DNA of 64,000 nucleotides from Mariaggregatimicrobium sp964498785 (GCA_964498785.1 CAZCJL010000019.1:7094-71093); one strand, 5' to 3'. Counted from the first letter of the stretch, positions 42,295 through 51,249 are shown. Notes: generated by a model not told the origin, from the sequence alone. A program made the numbers and translations.

Positions 42295-42359
42295 TCGTGC
42301 AATCTCCTTTTGTTAGCTGAAATAAATTTATAATCTTTTTTTTTATTTTTATGATGATA

Positions 42360-43268
42360 CTAACTATTCGGACGTTCAAATATGAACAGCAACGGACGCC
42401 GGTCATCGGGATTATTGAATTTCGGATCATTATTATTATCCAAAATAACATAAAAATAGTTACTGTCAACGGCTAATCCTTCTGCTCTTCCGTATTTCAT
42501 ATTTTTGTATTTAAAATTGTCCGATACTTCTGTAGATCGAAAGGACCACCCTTTTATTTCGCGGTAAGTTGTCCCGTCAAATTTCAAGGTGCAGATTGTA
42601 AATGAATTTCGTCCCAGGGCATATAATTCGTGATAATCATAATCAAGCCCTGTAAAATCAGCTCCAACATTTTCTTTTTTCTGAAATTTTGTTTGATCCA
42701 TCTGATAGGCAAAAACGGAAATTGGATCGGCTAACGTGTTAACTTCAATAATTCCACGGGGCTCTCGCTCCGCGCACAGAATAAATTTCCCCAGTTCTGT
42801 GTAGGTGATTCCTTCAATGTAAGCATTCCTGCGCTGAAACAATCCGGCTGCCATGCCAAACGGACGCAAATCAGGGGTTATCCACTTCACTGTATCTTTA
42901 GCAGCACTAACTTTAAGTATCCGAATCGCCATTTCGGAAGCAATATAAAAATTGCCTTGTTTATCACACGTGATGCCTTCAAAATCAAGTTTTTTGAACA
43001 AGTTGTTTTCCGGGGGGGAAAATATTATGTGAGGAACGAGAATAGCTTTGTCAGCTTTTACGATAATTTTAAATATTGTATCATCGTGTTTGTCCGAAAC
43101 TGTGAACAGAGTGTCCCGCCAAATCGTGAGGCCCGATGGTTGGATGTTCGGGGGACCCTCTACCGGATACGCGTTTATCAATTTTAGAGATGGGATTTTT
43201 GCGACAGGTTCTGATTGGTTACAAAAAAGAACAGGCAACAAGAATAACACCAAAAAAATTCGGTACAT
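42360..43268 (-). CDS. Secreted beta-propeller protein, SdiA-regulated/esterase-like phytase type
   Basis: 302 residues. N-terminal hydrophobic signal with Cys (LFLLPVLFCNQS), possibly a lipoprotein although Phe before the Cys is unusual. The body has propeller-like repeats: PSGLTIWRDTLFTVSDKHDDTIFKI, FEGITCDKQGNFYIASE, IEGITYTELGKFILCAERE and GRAEGLAVDSNYFYVILDNNND (shown in parts), like the 'esterase-like activity of phytase'/SdiA-regulated family. The reaction is not established. I use the ATG at 43268, as TTGGAGTC sits just before it; the in-frame ATG at 43280 overlaps that site. It lies upstream of the TRAP genes (66-bp gap), perhaps co-transcribed. Confidence 0.78.
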   Translation of the reverse strand: MYRIFLVLFLLPVLFCNQSEPVAKIPSLKLINAYPVEGPPNIQPSGLTIWRDTLFTVSDKHDDTIFKIIVKADKAILVPHIIFSPPENNLFKKLDFEGITCDKQGNFYIASEMAIRILKVSAAKDTVKWITPDLRPFGMAAGLFQRRNAYIEGITYTELGKFILCAEREPRGIIEVNTLADPISVFAYQMDQTKFQKKENVGADFTGLDYDYHELYALGRNSFTICTLKFDGTTYREIKGWSFRSTEVSDNFKYKNMKYGRAEGLAVDSNYFYVILDNNNDPKFNNPDDRRPLLFIFERPNS

Positions 43269-43312
43269 AAAAGACTCCAATTAGGTGGTAACTTTTAATT
43301 GTGAAATTTGGC

Positions 43313-44353
43313 TTACAGCAGAAAGATATTATTTTCCCGACATTTTTGAATCATTTCATCCGGCCAAATACTTGCCTGAATTTCTCCGATATGCGCTTTA
43401 CGCAAATAGAACATACACAGCCGTGATTGACCAATGCCACCGCCAATAGAGAGTGGAAGGTCATTATTTAGCAGCCTGTTGTGAAAATATAATTGTCTGC
43501 GATGCGTATTACCGGTTATTTCCAATTGACGTTCCAGCGCCTCGGCATCTACACGAATGCCCATGGATGAAAGTTCATATGCATAATCCAGAAGTGGGTA
43601 ATAGACGAGAATGTCGCCGTTCAGACCTTTATACGTGCTGTTTGATGGTGTAGACCAATCATCGTAATCCGGCGCCCGGCCGTCGTGCGGTTGGCCATTT
43701 TTAAGTTCACTCCCAATACCAACAATAAAAACACTACCAAACTCTTTGCAAGCTTCTTTCTCCCGCTCAACTGGTGAAAGATTCGGAAATTTATCGACTA
43801 ATTCTTCACTATGAATAAAGGTGATTTCGTCCGGCAAAATTGGTTTAATTACATTATATTGCTGGCAAATATATTTCTCGGTTCGTTTAATAACTTCGTA
43901 AATTGTTCGGACGGTCTTTTTAAGAAATTTCAGGTTTCGGTCGTCTTTGGAAATGACCTTTTCCCAATCCCATTGGTCCACATAAAGGGAATGTAAATTG
44001 TCTAAAATTTCATCTGCTCGAATGGCATTCATGTCTGTGTACAAGCCCTCACCATGTTTTAAGCCGTAATCGGCAAGCATCATGCGTTTCCATTTGGCAA
44101 GGGAGTGAACAATTTCCGCTTTGGTGTTTCCCATGCTTTTAATCGGAAAAGCCACTGGTTTTTCAATGCCATTTAAATCGTCATTAATTCCGGTGCCGGA
44201 TTTAACAAACATTGGTGCAGTGACCCGGATTAAATTCAATTCAAAAGAGAGATTTACCTGAAAAAATTCTTTGATCAGACGAATCGCTTTTTCTGTCTCT
44301 TTCAGATCGAGTAATGGTTGATAGTTCGATGGAATTATTAAATCTGTATGCAT
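43313..44353 (-). CDS. asnA: Aspartate-ammonia ligase (asparagine synthetase A)
   Basis: 346 residues, class II tRNA-synthetase-like fold. FQVNLSFELNLIRVTAPMFV, the ATP-site region GLYTDMNAIRADE, SLYVDQWDWEKVI, and LPLSIGGGIGQSRLCMFYLRKAHIGEIQASIWP (in parts) are highly typical of AsnA. It makes asparagine from aspartate, ammonia and ATP. The ATG at 44353 is spaced 8 bp from AAGGAG; the ATG at 44359 is too close to it. It is 32 bp beyond the radical SAM gene and probably in the same transcript. Confidence 0.97.
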   Translation of the reverse strand: MHTDLIIPSNYQPLLDLKETEKAIRLIKEFFQVNLSFELNLIRVTAPMFVKSGTGINDDLNGIEKPVAFPIKSMGNTKAEIVHSLAKWKRMMLADYGLKHGEGLYTDMNAIRADEILDNLHSLYVDQWDWEKVISKDDRNLKFLKKTVRTIYEVIKRTEKYICQQYNVIKPILPDEITFIHSEELVDKFPNLSPVEREKEACKEFGSVFIVGIGSELKNGQPHDGRAPDYDDWSTPSNSTYKGLNGDILVYYPLLDYAYELSSMGIRVDAEALERQLEITGNTHRRQLYFHNRLLNNDLPLSIGGGIGQSRLCMFYLRKAHIGEIQASIWPDEMIQKCRENNIFLL

Positions 44354-44392
44354 TTTCATTCTCCTTGTTAAAAAAATCAGGCAGTTTCACTA

Positions 44393-45313
44393 TTAGTTGG
44401 ACGTATATTTGCCCTGATATAATCCCTCTGTTTGCATTTGATGATATAACATTTGAATGAGTTTTGGTTTTAAAATGTTCCAACGCGGTGCGATTAGCAA
44501 ATCATCTTGAATGTCGCCAACCAACCGATGGACAACGATATCCGGCGACAGATGTGGCAGTAGCGTTTTAAGCACCTCAATATATTCCGCTTCTGTAAAT
44601 ACACTCACCTTTCCTGCGTGATACCACCGCGCTAACTCAGTATTTTTCACAACCTGAAGATGGTGCAACTTAACGCCATCAAGTTGAAGCCTGTTTATTT
44701 CGCTGATTGTATATCGCATATCATCACCATTTTCCCGGGGCAGGCCGAGGATGATATGAGCACAGATCAGAATATTCGAATATTTTTGAATACGTTGCAC
44801 TGCGTCGACAAAACAATTATAATCATGTCCCCGATTAATGAGTTGCAATGTGCGATCATGGGCAGATTGCAAACCCAATTCCAACCACACCTCATGAGTT
44901 TCCGCGATATTTGATAATTCATTTAATACGTTCGGTTCCAGACAATCCGGTCGGGTTCCGATGGCAAGTCCAACAATATCATCGGGATAATCGTAAACTT
45001 TACGCCACCAGGATTTTAGCACATTTAATTCAGCATACGTGTTGGTATATGTTTGAAAATATGCCAGATATTTGCCAGTAAAACCCCGTGTGCGCGAACT
45101 CGCAATACCCTCACGAATTTGCCTCGCGATATCTGCTGTGCTGTTTTCAATATTACTAAATCCTGGATTATAACAATAAACACAGCCCCCTTCGTTGCTA
45201 GTTTTATTCTTACGGTGCGGGCAACCAAGGTTGGTATGAATTTGCAATTTGCGAACAGGAAAGGGATAATGCTCCTTTAAAAATGTCTTGAATGTGTAGA
45301 CAGTGCGTTTCAT
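44393..45313 (-). CDS. TIGR01212/YhcC-type radical SAM protein
   Basis: 306 residues. FPVRKLQIHTNLGCPHRKNKTSNEGGCVYCYNPGF shows the family's distinctive spaced cluster motif: Cys at ~31, then the CVYC pair. LAYFQTYTNTYAEL, GLAIGTRPDCL, LELGLQSAHDRTL, CAHIILGLPRENGDDM and VKLHHLQVVKNTELA are further family hallmarks. The substrate of the YhcC family is not settled. Its start overlaps the end of the upstream hydrolase gene by 4 bp. Confidence 0.94.
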   Translation of the reverse strand: MKRTVYTFKTFLKEHYPFPVRKLQIHTNLGCPHRKNKTSNEGGCVYCYNPGFSNIENSTADIARQIREGIASSRTRGFTGKYLAYFQTYTNTYAELNVLKSWWRKVYDYPDDIVGLAIGTRPDCLEPNVLNELSNIAETHEVWLELGLQSAHDRTLQLINRGHDYNCFVDAVQRIQKYSNILICAHIILGLPRENGDDMRYTISEINRLQLDGVKLHHLQVVKNTELARWYHAGKVSVFTEAEYIEVLKTLLPHLSPDIVVHRLVGDIQDDLLIAPRWNILKPKLIQMLYHQMQTEGLYQGKYTSN

Positions 45314-46305
45314 GGTTTTTCATTTTCAATTGATTCCAATGTTCCCAGTCGCAGGTATTTTTCAAAATTATTTTCGATGACACAGTTGTGGCATACATCT
45401 GCCGGATAAAAAATAAGCCGCTTGTTATCATCAATGCGTATGCTGAAACAAATATTGTGTTCGTTTAACTGCTGTAAAAATTGGCTGTGTTCATCTGCCA
45501 GATGTTCGGTATAAATCGAAATGAGCTTTCCCTGATAATTTTTTATCCAGGTGAATATTTTATCATGCTGTGCGTAAAATGCGTCAAACAAATAAACTTC
45601 TGAAATTTTTTCGGTGAGTCCGCCAACTTCCAACACAAAAGCGATGGGCCTGTATCCTCCGCTGTGGCCAGTAAGTAGAATTTTATCAATACAGGTTGAC
45701 GTTATAACAGAATCATTTTTCAGGGTAAATACAATTTCTTCAATAAAGTGTTTAAAACCATCCGATTCTTCCATTTTTCCGCAAAATGAATCCGGGGCAT
45801 TTTTAGGACCTTGTGCCAGTATTAACAGGGCGTTTTTTTTTGATGTCACTAATTGCGGCACAAGCGTAAATTGGTCGAGAACATTTCTGACATTGTTTCG
45901 ATGACCATGAAAATGAACGATCAGATTGACGCCTTTTTCACTGTCGTGGAAGCCATCAGGGATGACAATAATCGCACTCCCTTCATCATAATGTCCCTGG
46001 AATGGGAAATGTTCGCCTTTTGAATTTTTGTAACCCTCCATTCGTTCAGGATGAGGAAAGGGAGCATTTTCTAATGTTAGAAATGCCCATTTTGCGCCTG
46101 ACATCGTTTTCCAGTTGATATCGATTGCCTCGAGATTCCTTTTATCCGCGATGGAATTATCAGTAGTTCGCGCTGGCGTTTTTGTTATCGCGACGGTTGA
46201 TCTATTAATCGATTTGTGTAATTCCTTAAAGTTTGCTTCTTGTGAAAATACATTGATTGAAAATATCATTATAAAAAATAGAACAATGATGACTATTTTT
46301 TGCAT
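45310..46305 (-). CDS. Secreted alpha/beta-hydrolase-like protein
   Basis: 331 residues. Signal peptide QKIVIIVLFFIMIFSINVFSQ. The fold's strands and turns are visible: VNLIVHFHGHRNNVRN (oxyanion-hole-like His-Gly), ALLILAQGPKNAPDSF, KILLTGHSGGYRPIAF (nucleophile elbow G-H-S-G-G), EVYLFDAFYAQHDKIF and DVCHNCVIENNF with a final His. Together they suggest Ser/Asp/His catalysis, with substrate unknown. I start it at 46305, where CCGGAGAAATCATA precedes the ATG; the in-frame extension to 46374 would bury the signal peptide. Overlaps the radical SAM gene by 4 bp. Confidence 0.78.
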   Translation of the reverse strand: MQKIVIIVLFFIMIFSINVFSQEANFKELHKSINRSTVAITKTPARTTDNSIADKRNLEAIDINWKTMSGAKWAFLTLENAPFPHPERMEGYKNSKGEHFPFQGHYDEGSAIIVIPDGFHDSEKGVNLIVHFHGHRNNVRNVLDQFTLVPQLVTSKKNALLILAQGPKNAPDSFCGKMEESDGFKHFIEEIVFTLKNDSVITSTCIDKILLTGHSGGYRPIAFVLEVGGLTEKISEVYLFDAFYAQHDKIFTWIKNYQGKLISIYTEHLADEHSQFLQQLNEHNICFSIRIDDNKRLIFYPADVCHNCVIENNFEKYLRLGTLESIENEKP

Positions 46306-46392
46306 TATGATTTCTCCGGACTGTTTAATAAAGATTCTATAAAAATAACAAATAATCGCAGAATAAGCAAGCAAATTTTCGGAGCTGTATAA

Positions 46393-46430
46393 AATAAAAA
46401 CGACGCCAGAGGGATTAACTGGCGTCGTTA
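46393..46430 (-). terminator. Terminator-like hairpin upstream of the hydrolase gene
   Basis: ACGACGCCAG (46400-46409) and CTGGCGTCGT (46419-46428) form a perfect 10-bp stem. On the minus strand TTTTTATTTT follows, so it would end a leftward transcript, yet no minus-strand gene is seen to its right; either an attenuator-like leader element or the end of a lost gene. Confidence 0.6.
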
Positions 46431-46573
46431 AGAGGGAGGAATTGAACTTTCTATTTCCTCTAATTTTGAAAATTACACTGGATTTATATGTTGAATTATA
46501 AGCAGTAAAAGAGATTAAGTTCGTTTTTTATTTGGTTAAAATTTTGTTTGCCGAACAAAGCAGAGACACGTTT

Positions 46574-46720
46574 TCAAGACTTATCAAAAATAAAAGTCGC
46601 GGGAAGCGCTCCGCTCCATTCACTGTGAAGCATATCAATTAAATCTTCATCGCTTTCAAAATTCTGAACATAATTTTTATAATTCACTTGATATGCTTTT
46701 AGAAAAGGAGATGAGGGATT
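46574..46720 (-). pseudogene. Remnant of a TlpA/redoxin-type thioredoxin gene
   Basis: The minus strand reads 48 codons, NPSSPFLKAYQVNYKNYVQN, then ...LIDMLHSEWSGALPATFIFDKS, then TGA. That is the C-terminal half of a TlpA/AhpC-like redoxin (cis-Pro motif GALPATF(I/L)FD). There is no start, no CxxC and an early stop, and the upstream side is cut where an inverted-repeat element begins (46713). I conclude it is a decayed fragment, possibly broken by that element. Confidence 0.65.
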
Positions 46721-47121
46721 TCATAATTATTTTGTTACTGTTCAGGTATTGAAAAATTGCCACAGAGACACAGAGTACACAGAGAAAAATAAGCTTAAAA
46801 ATCATTGTTTCTGGCAGCAGAATTAATTTTTTTTTAAAGTGATATTGTATCCGCTCAAAAATTGAGGGTAATGAGTGTCATGCCCGTCCCGGCACGTCGG
46901 GATTATCGGGCATCCATCTCTCCTCATTACCGCACATTGATTCCCGCCAAAAGCGTGCGGTAATGACAAGTTTCATTTTAAAATAACCTCAAATATTGAG
47001 TGGATAAATGATATTTTATAATTTTCGTCAGCTTCAATTTTTATATGTAGTCCTTTTATTGACTCTGTGTTCTCTGTGACTCTGTGGCTGAATAGTTACA
47101 TTATTTTTTATGAAATCCCTC
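46713..47121. repeat. 409-bp element with ~34-bp terminal inverted repeats
   Basis: Both ends read inward GAGGGATTTCATAA, then an A/T-rich stretch, then TGT(T/A)ACT(G/A)TTCAG (46713-46745 and 47088-47121). Next inside are CACAGAGnCACAGAG arms (46758-46783 and 47060-47086). The middle has REP-like GTCATGCCCG...GGCAT and ATTCCCGCC...GGTAATGAC segments (46879-46973). No transposase frame. Confidence 0.75.
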
Positions 47122-47190
47122 CAGCGATGATGTGACCCAATTTGAAAATACCTCCTTTTTTTGCAATCCTTATTGCCACTTAAGTAAATT

Positions 47191-47228
47191 TAATGTCCCT
47201 CCTTAATGACCGTTAAGGAGGGACATTA
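47191..47228. other. Perfect 16-bp stem-loop
   Basis: TAATGTCCCTCCTTAA (47191-47206), loop TGACCG, TTAAGGAGGGACATTA (47213-47228). No T-tract on either side, so not a standard terminator. Isolated in a gene-free region; it could be a protein-binding palindrome, a phage/plasmid-type site or a small repeat. Confidence 0.6.
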
Positions 47229-47800
47229 TGTTACTCACAATAATGTTAACCTTAAGAGAGAAAACGCGATTTGCAACTTATATTTAAAAGAACGATTCAC
47301 TTCATGTTTAACCAATCTTGTCTTGTTTTAGACAAAAAGCATACCATGTTTTGATTGAGGTTTATAACCATAAAATTTACAATTGGATATTAAGTTATCA
47401 AATCGAACTGATCATTTATTCATGACATGTTAAATGAGACAGTTCCAATTTGACCTTCAATCGTTTGAATTCATTTTTTGTGGAAAGTAATCGATTGAAA
47501 ATATAAAGATTATAATGCGCTATTTTGAAATGATAATAACAGAGAAATGTATCAATTATTTTAAATGAGACACACTATACAAATTATACAAATTTTGCAT
47601 CTAAACTCGTCAGAGCCAATCGTATGAATTCTTACAATTTCTTTAAATTTAACTTGATTTTAAAATAAAATATTTTATTTTATGTATAATACGTATGAAT
47701 GATTTTACTTTGTTCAATGATCGATGCGATTTTTTTGCACCAGGATAGACATTTAAAATTCCAATTATTTAAAAAAGAATAATATTCTTTGGTGTAAAAT
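47229..47800. other. A/T-rich gene-free stretch
   Basis: About 570 bp with no supported gene. AAATGAGAC occurs twice (near 47430 and 47563), as it does near 32560. A minus-strand frame at its right end starts with TTG, lacks a ribosome site and overlaps the next gene. Confidence 0.4.
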
Positions 47801-48670
47801 TTGTCAAGATACTCACGCAATTTGATAGTATTGTTCTTCTTGTGCCAGGCTGTTGCAAGGTTAAGTCTAAAATCCGCAGAGATGGGAAAATTAGACAATG
47901 TTCACCTTGTTAACGGCGATGTGTTTTCTGGCGATGAGTTTTTAATTGCAACAAAGGATCGCATACTTCATTTAAAACTTTATCTTGCTGAATGTCCACC
48001 TTTATCCTATCAAAACAAACAAGATTCCCTGCGAATAGAGTATTTATCATTTTATTGGGGATTGACAAATTCTGATACATTATTACATTTTGCAAATACT
48101 GCCCGTGAGTTTACTCAAAAAAAATTAGCGCGACCATTTACGGTATACACAAAATATCAGTTAGCGGATCCCGGTTGTGACAGTATGGTTTATGCTTTTG
48201 TAAAAACAGCTACTGGTGAATTTTTATCATACATGCTTATCGAAAATGGATTGTCGTGTATTCAAAACAGGAATATCGAGTTATTGGAAATATCTCACCA
48301 AAAACGAATAGAGCCGGAAATTAAGGGTCGGGAGATTAAAGCGATTTTGCTGCGGAACGGTATATGGGCTTGTACCGATCCGGAGCGACTTATTAATCAG
48401 CGATCTGAAATCCGGCTTATAATAGCTGAACAGAAAAAGAGCCAAACAACTGCACTTACGAAAGCCGAGTCCGGCTTACTCAAGGATATCAATACTGCGA
48501 CAATTGAAGAAATCCAGATCGTGAAAGGAATCGGGCCGAAAACGGCTGCAAAAATTGTAGCCAGCAGGCCATATCAAAATATGAATGACTTGCTTCGGGT
48601 GAAAGGTATAGGTCCCAAAACGTTAGAGAAAATTAAACAACATTTTGTAGTTCAATCAACTGATAAATAG
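47801..48670 (+). CDS. Nuclease-like protein with C-terminal ComEA-type helix-hairpin-helix domain
   Basis: 289 residues. Residues 1-~22 look like a weak signal/anchor (RNLIVLFFLCQAVARLS). Residues ~30-205 have a rough staphylococcal-nuclease-like outline (VHLVNGDVFSGDEFLI; LHLKLYLAECPP in place of I-R-L-x-G-I-D-A-P-E; FVKTATGEFLSYMLIENGL; a GIWAC turn), but key SNase residues are not clear. Residues ~222-282 are a good ComEA HhH pair: DINTATIEEIQIVKGIGPKTA and MNDLLRVKGIGPKTLEKIKQ. Probably binds or processes DNA outside or at the membrane. TTG start; the ATG at 47882 is the alternative. Confidence 0.72.
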   Translation: MSRYSRNLIVLFFLCQAVARLSLKSAEMGKLDNVHLVNGDVFSGDEFLIATKDRILHLKLYLAECPPLSYQNKQDSLRIEYLSFYWGLTNSDTLLHFANTAREFTQKKLARPFTVYTKYQLADPGCDSMVYAFVKTATGEFLSYMLIENGLSCIQNRNIELLEISHQKRIEPEIKGREIKAILLRNGIWACTDPERLINQRSEIRLIIAEQKKSQTTALTKAESGLLKDINTATIEEIQIVKGIGPKTAAKIVASRPYQNMNDLLRVKGIGPKTLEKIKQHFVVQSTDK

Positions 48671-48847
48671 TTACTAATTATAGTCTGAATGAGGCCCCCG
48701 TTTAATCGGAGCAAAAAGAATCTAAAACATAACGTTTAATAAAACCAGATGATTAGTGGTATAAGATTCTTTATTTCCCGCCAGGCGGGATGCCTGGAAT
48801 AATAAAAATGAGAGTTTTTGCTCAAGCGCTAATTAATTTTTAACTTA

Positions 48848-49148
48848 ACACCCAAAATTCTAAATTAAAATATTCAATATTATTCTAAGATTATATCATA
48901 GATTAATTTGGAGTGCAATTCTACTGTGCGCTTCCAGAGCAGTTATGCATTGCGCTGAATCGTATAAAAAGGCTGTACCCTTGTGAAGGTGTTCAAAAAG
49001 AAGTGACCTGATTTTGTATAGCTCTTAAACCTTCGCAATGGTTTTTCCAACGATTCTTGAGTTATTGGACGGCTGTAAAGGCGATTCACTCCCGAACGCA
49101 CATTCAATTTATGTAGATATTTAATGTCCGTTTCAGAATTTAAGGTAA
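48848..49148. repeat. Dispersed repeat, copy 2 of the TAAAATTCTAAAATGAAA family
   Basis: It begins CACCCAAAATTCTAAATTAAAA, carries the TTAAACCTTCGCAATGGTTT core (49027-49046), CCAACGATTCTTGAGTT, GTAAAGGCGATTCACTCCCG, and ends CAGAATTTAAGGT. The order is the same as in copies at 1.6, 61.8 and 63.7 kb. The stretch 48671-48847 to its left holds no gene; only a CCGCCAGGCGG hairpin near 48780 is notable. Confidence 0.65.
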
Positions 49149-49149
49149 C

Positions 49150-49304
49150 ACCTAAATTTCTAAAATGAATTATAATAACGAAAAAATAAATTTATTGCCT
49201 ACGAAACACACGAAATAGCGCTTAATTCAAAATAACATTTCGTGTATTTTTGTGTGTTTAGTAGGCTACAATTGTATAATAATTTTCTTTTTGGAATTTT
49301 AGAT
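49150..49304. repeat. Palindromic MITE-like element, copy B
   Basis: ACCTAAATTTCTAAAATG start, AACACACGAAATAGCGC / ATTTCGTGTATTTTTGTGTG central palindrome, end TTTGGAATTTTAGATAA. Almost the same sequence as 56938-57100 and the complement of 31831-31993. It directly abuts the preceding longer repeat. Confidence 0.82.
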
Positions 49305-49470
49305 AACATATTATCCCATCTGTTGGAACAAATACAAGGTATGGACGATAGCGCTGGCATTCCTTTTAATAATATTCGGGCCATGGTCAGCAAAATCCCT
49401 GCCTGCTGTTTCTTCAAAATTATATAATGATTTAAATTTGTAATTTCTGAAAAATATTAAATCCAGAAGC

Positions 49471-51249
49471 ATGAAAAATTATCTGATTCGCTTTTTTTCT
49501 TTATTATGTCTTAATTCTGTTATGGGGGACCAATACTTTGTATCCGGGGAAATTAACGGGAATTTCGCTATGTTTATCATCGCAGTTTTGATTAGTTTTA
49601 TTTTTATCATGCTATTGCTCTTTGTTGTATTTTACTATTTCAAGACACGATTTATTCGTCAACGAAGCATTCTGCTGAAAAAATTAAATAAAGAACTTTC
49701 CAAAGAAATTTCTGATAAGGAAAAATCAATTCACCGGCTAAAAACAGATATTGAACTGCTTATAGCGACGATACGCAGTATCGGAGACGGTCTAATTTCT
49801 ACGGATGTAAATGGTATGATAAATTTCATGAATAAAACCGCAGAAAATATCACTGGTTGGACTGAGCAAGAAGCGCTGGGAAGACCCTTTTATGAGATTT
49901 ATGTGATTTTATCAGATCCTGGCTTTAAAGAAATGGGGCAACGGACAGCGAATGAAGATATTTCTGGTAATTCATTTGAGAAAACAATTTTACGGATGAA
50001 AGACGGCACAGAGAGAAATATTCGTGAACACCGCAGGCCGATAAAAGAGAACAATGGGGAAATTATCGGATTAGTGATTTTGTTTAAAGAAGAAACGACA
50101 AAAATTGGCAGTGAAGTTCCGTTGAAAAAAGATAATAAACTGCAGTCGCTTGCTAACGACATCAGTGAAATTTCGCATACGTTTAATAATATTTTTATCG
50201 GAATTTTAGGGAATATTTCGTATGTCAGGTCCAAACTTAATTATGAGGATGATTTATATGCTATTTTAAACCAGGCCGAGGAGGCTGCGTTAAAAGCCAG
50301 AGATCTGACCTCAAAATTATTTTCAGTAACAGAAAAATTAATGCCGAAAGAAAAGCAGCCCGTGGCTTTTCCTGATTTTTTAAAAAACACGATTCGATCT
50401 TCTTTTCTTGGGTCTAGTGTAAAAACGAAATTCAGTTTTTCAGACGATTTATGGGATGTGGCGATGAATCATAATAAGTTTCGGCATGTATTTCATACTA
50501 TTTCAATAAATGCGCGCGACGCCATGCCAAAGGGCGGTGTTTTTCATGTCAGGGTTAAAAACGTTGTCATAAAAACAGAAGAAAATTTACCAATTAAACC
50601 GGGAAATTATGTGAAGGTTAGTATTCGAGATCAACCAGCGGGAATAACACAAACTCAACTGGATTCAAGATTTGATTCTCCTTTGGCACTCCCGGTTGAG
50701 GAAAATAAAGAGCTTGCTGCAATATATTCCATTATTGCAAACCAGCATGGTTATATGTATGCCGAAACAGAAAAGGAATTGGGTACCAATCTGATAATCT
50801 ATTTTCCGGCAAAGGCAACTGACCCGGAAGGCCTGAAATTATATAGAGAATCCAGTATTTTATCGAATACCGGTCGTATTTTAGTGATGGATGATGAAAT
50901 AATGATCCGTAACATTGCCGGAAGGTTGCTAAGATTTATTGGGTACGAAGTTGTTACAGTAACCAGCGGCGATGAAACGATCCTGGAATATAATAATGCA
51001 ATGCAGAAAAATAAGAAATTTGATGTGGTTGTTTTAGACCTAACGGTTGCCGGCGGCATGGGTGGAAAAGAAACAATAAAGAGGCTAAAAGAAATTGATC
51101 CCCATGTTAAAGCAGTCGTTTCCAGTGGCTATTCTGACAATCCGATAATGACGGATTATCGAAAATATGGTTTTGTCGATTTAATTGCCAAACCGTATAA
51201 AATATATGAACTGGGAGAGGTCATATTTCGAGTAATGAACAATCGCTAA
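49471..51249 (+). CDS. Membrane PAS hybrid histidine kinase with degenerate ATPase motifs
   Basis: 592 residues. A signal/TM region (~1-75, FAMFIIAVLISFIFIMLLLF in part), a short coiled coil, PAS ~100-215 (STDVNGMINFMNKTAENITGW). The phospho-acceptor helix has ISHTFNNIFIGILGN in place of the usual HDFNN. The N box INARDAMPKGG is kept, but the G1 box reads IRDQPAGI (no D-x-G-x-G), the F box reads FDSP, and the G2 box GTGLGL is replaced by ENKELAAIY. The C-terminal receiver (~473-592) is intact: MDDE, DLTVAGG, SSGYS, AKPY. ATP hydrolysis looks doubtful, while the receiver should be phosphorylatable. Confidence 0.88.
   Translation: MKNYLIRFFSLLCLNSVMGDQYFVSGEINGNFAMFIIAVLISFIFIMLLLFVVFYYFKTRFIRQRSILLKKLNKELSKEISDKEKSIHRLKTDIELLIATIRSIGDGLISTDVNGMINFMNKTAENITGWTEQEALGRPFYEIYVILSDPGFKEMGQRTANEDISGNSFEKTILRMKDGTERNIREHRRPIKENNGEIIGLVILFKEETTKIGSEVPLKKDNKLQSLANDISEISHTFNNIFIGILGNISYVRSKLNYEDDLYAILNQAEEAALKARDLTSKLFSVTEKLMPKEKQPVAFPDFLKNTIRSSFLGSSVKTKFSFSDDLWDVAMNHNKFRHVFHTISINARDAMPKGGVFHVRVKNVVIKTEENLPIKPGNYVKVSIRDQPAGITQTQLDSRFDSPLALPVEENKELAAIYSIIANQHGYMYAETEKELGTNLIIYFPAKATDPEGLKLYRESSILSNTGRILVMDDEIMIRNIAGRLLRFIGYEVVTVTSGDETILEYNNAMQKNKKFDVVVLDLTVAGGMGGKETIKRLKEIDPHVKAVVSSGYSDNPIMTDYRKYGFVDLIAKPYKIYELGEVIFRVMNNR

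Noticed and set aside
42350..42375. TAACTATTC motif as another repeat-element end
   Set aside because: It falls at the stop codon of the propeller gene, with no matching inverted end nearby; treated as chance.
47680..47898. Minus-strand 72-codon frame (TTG start) left of the HhH gene
   Set aside because: Rare start, no ribosome site, overlaps the start of a better-supported gene; I could not match it to any family.
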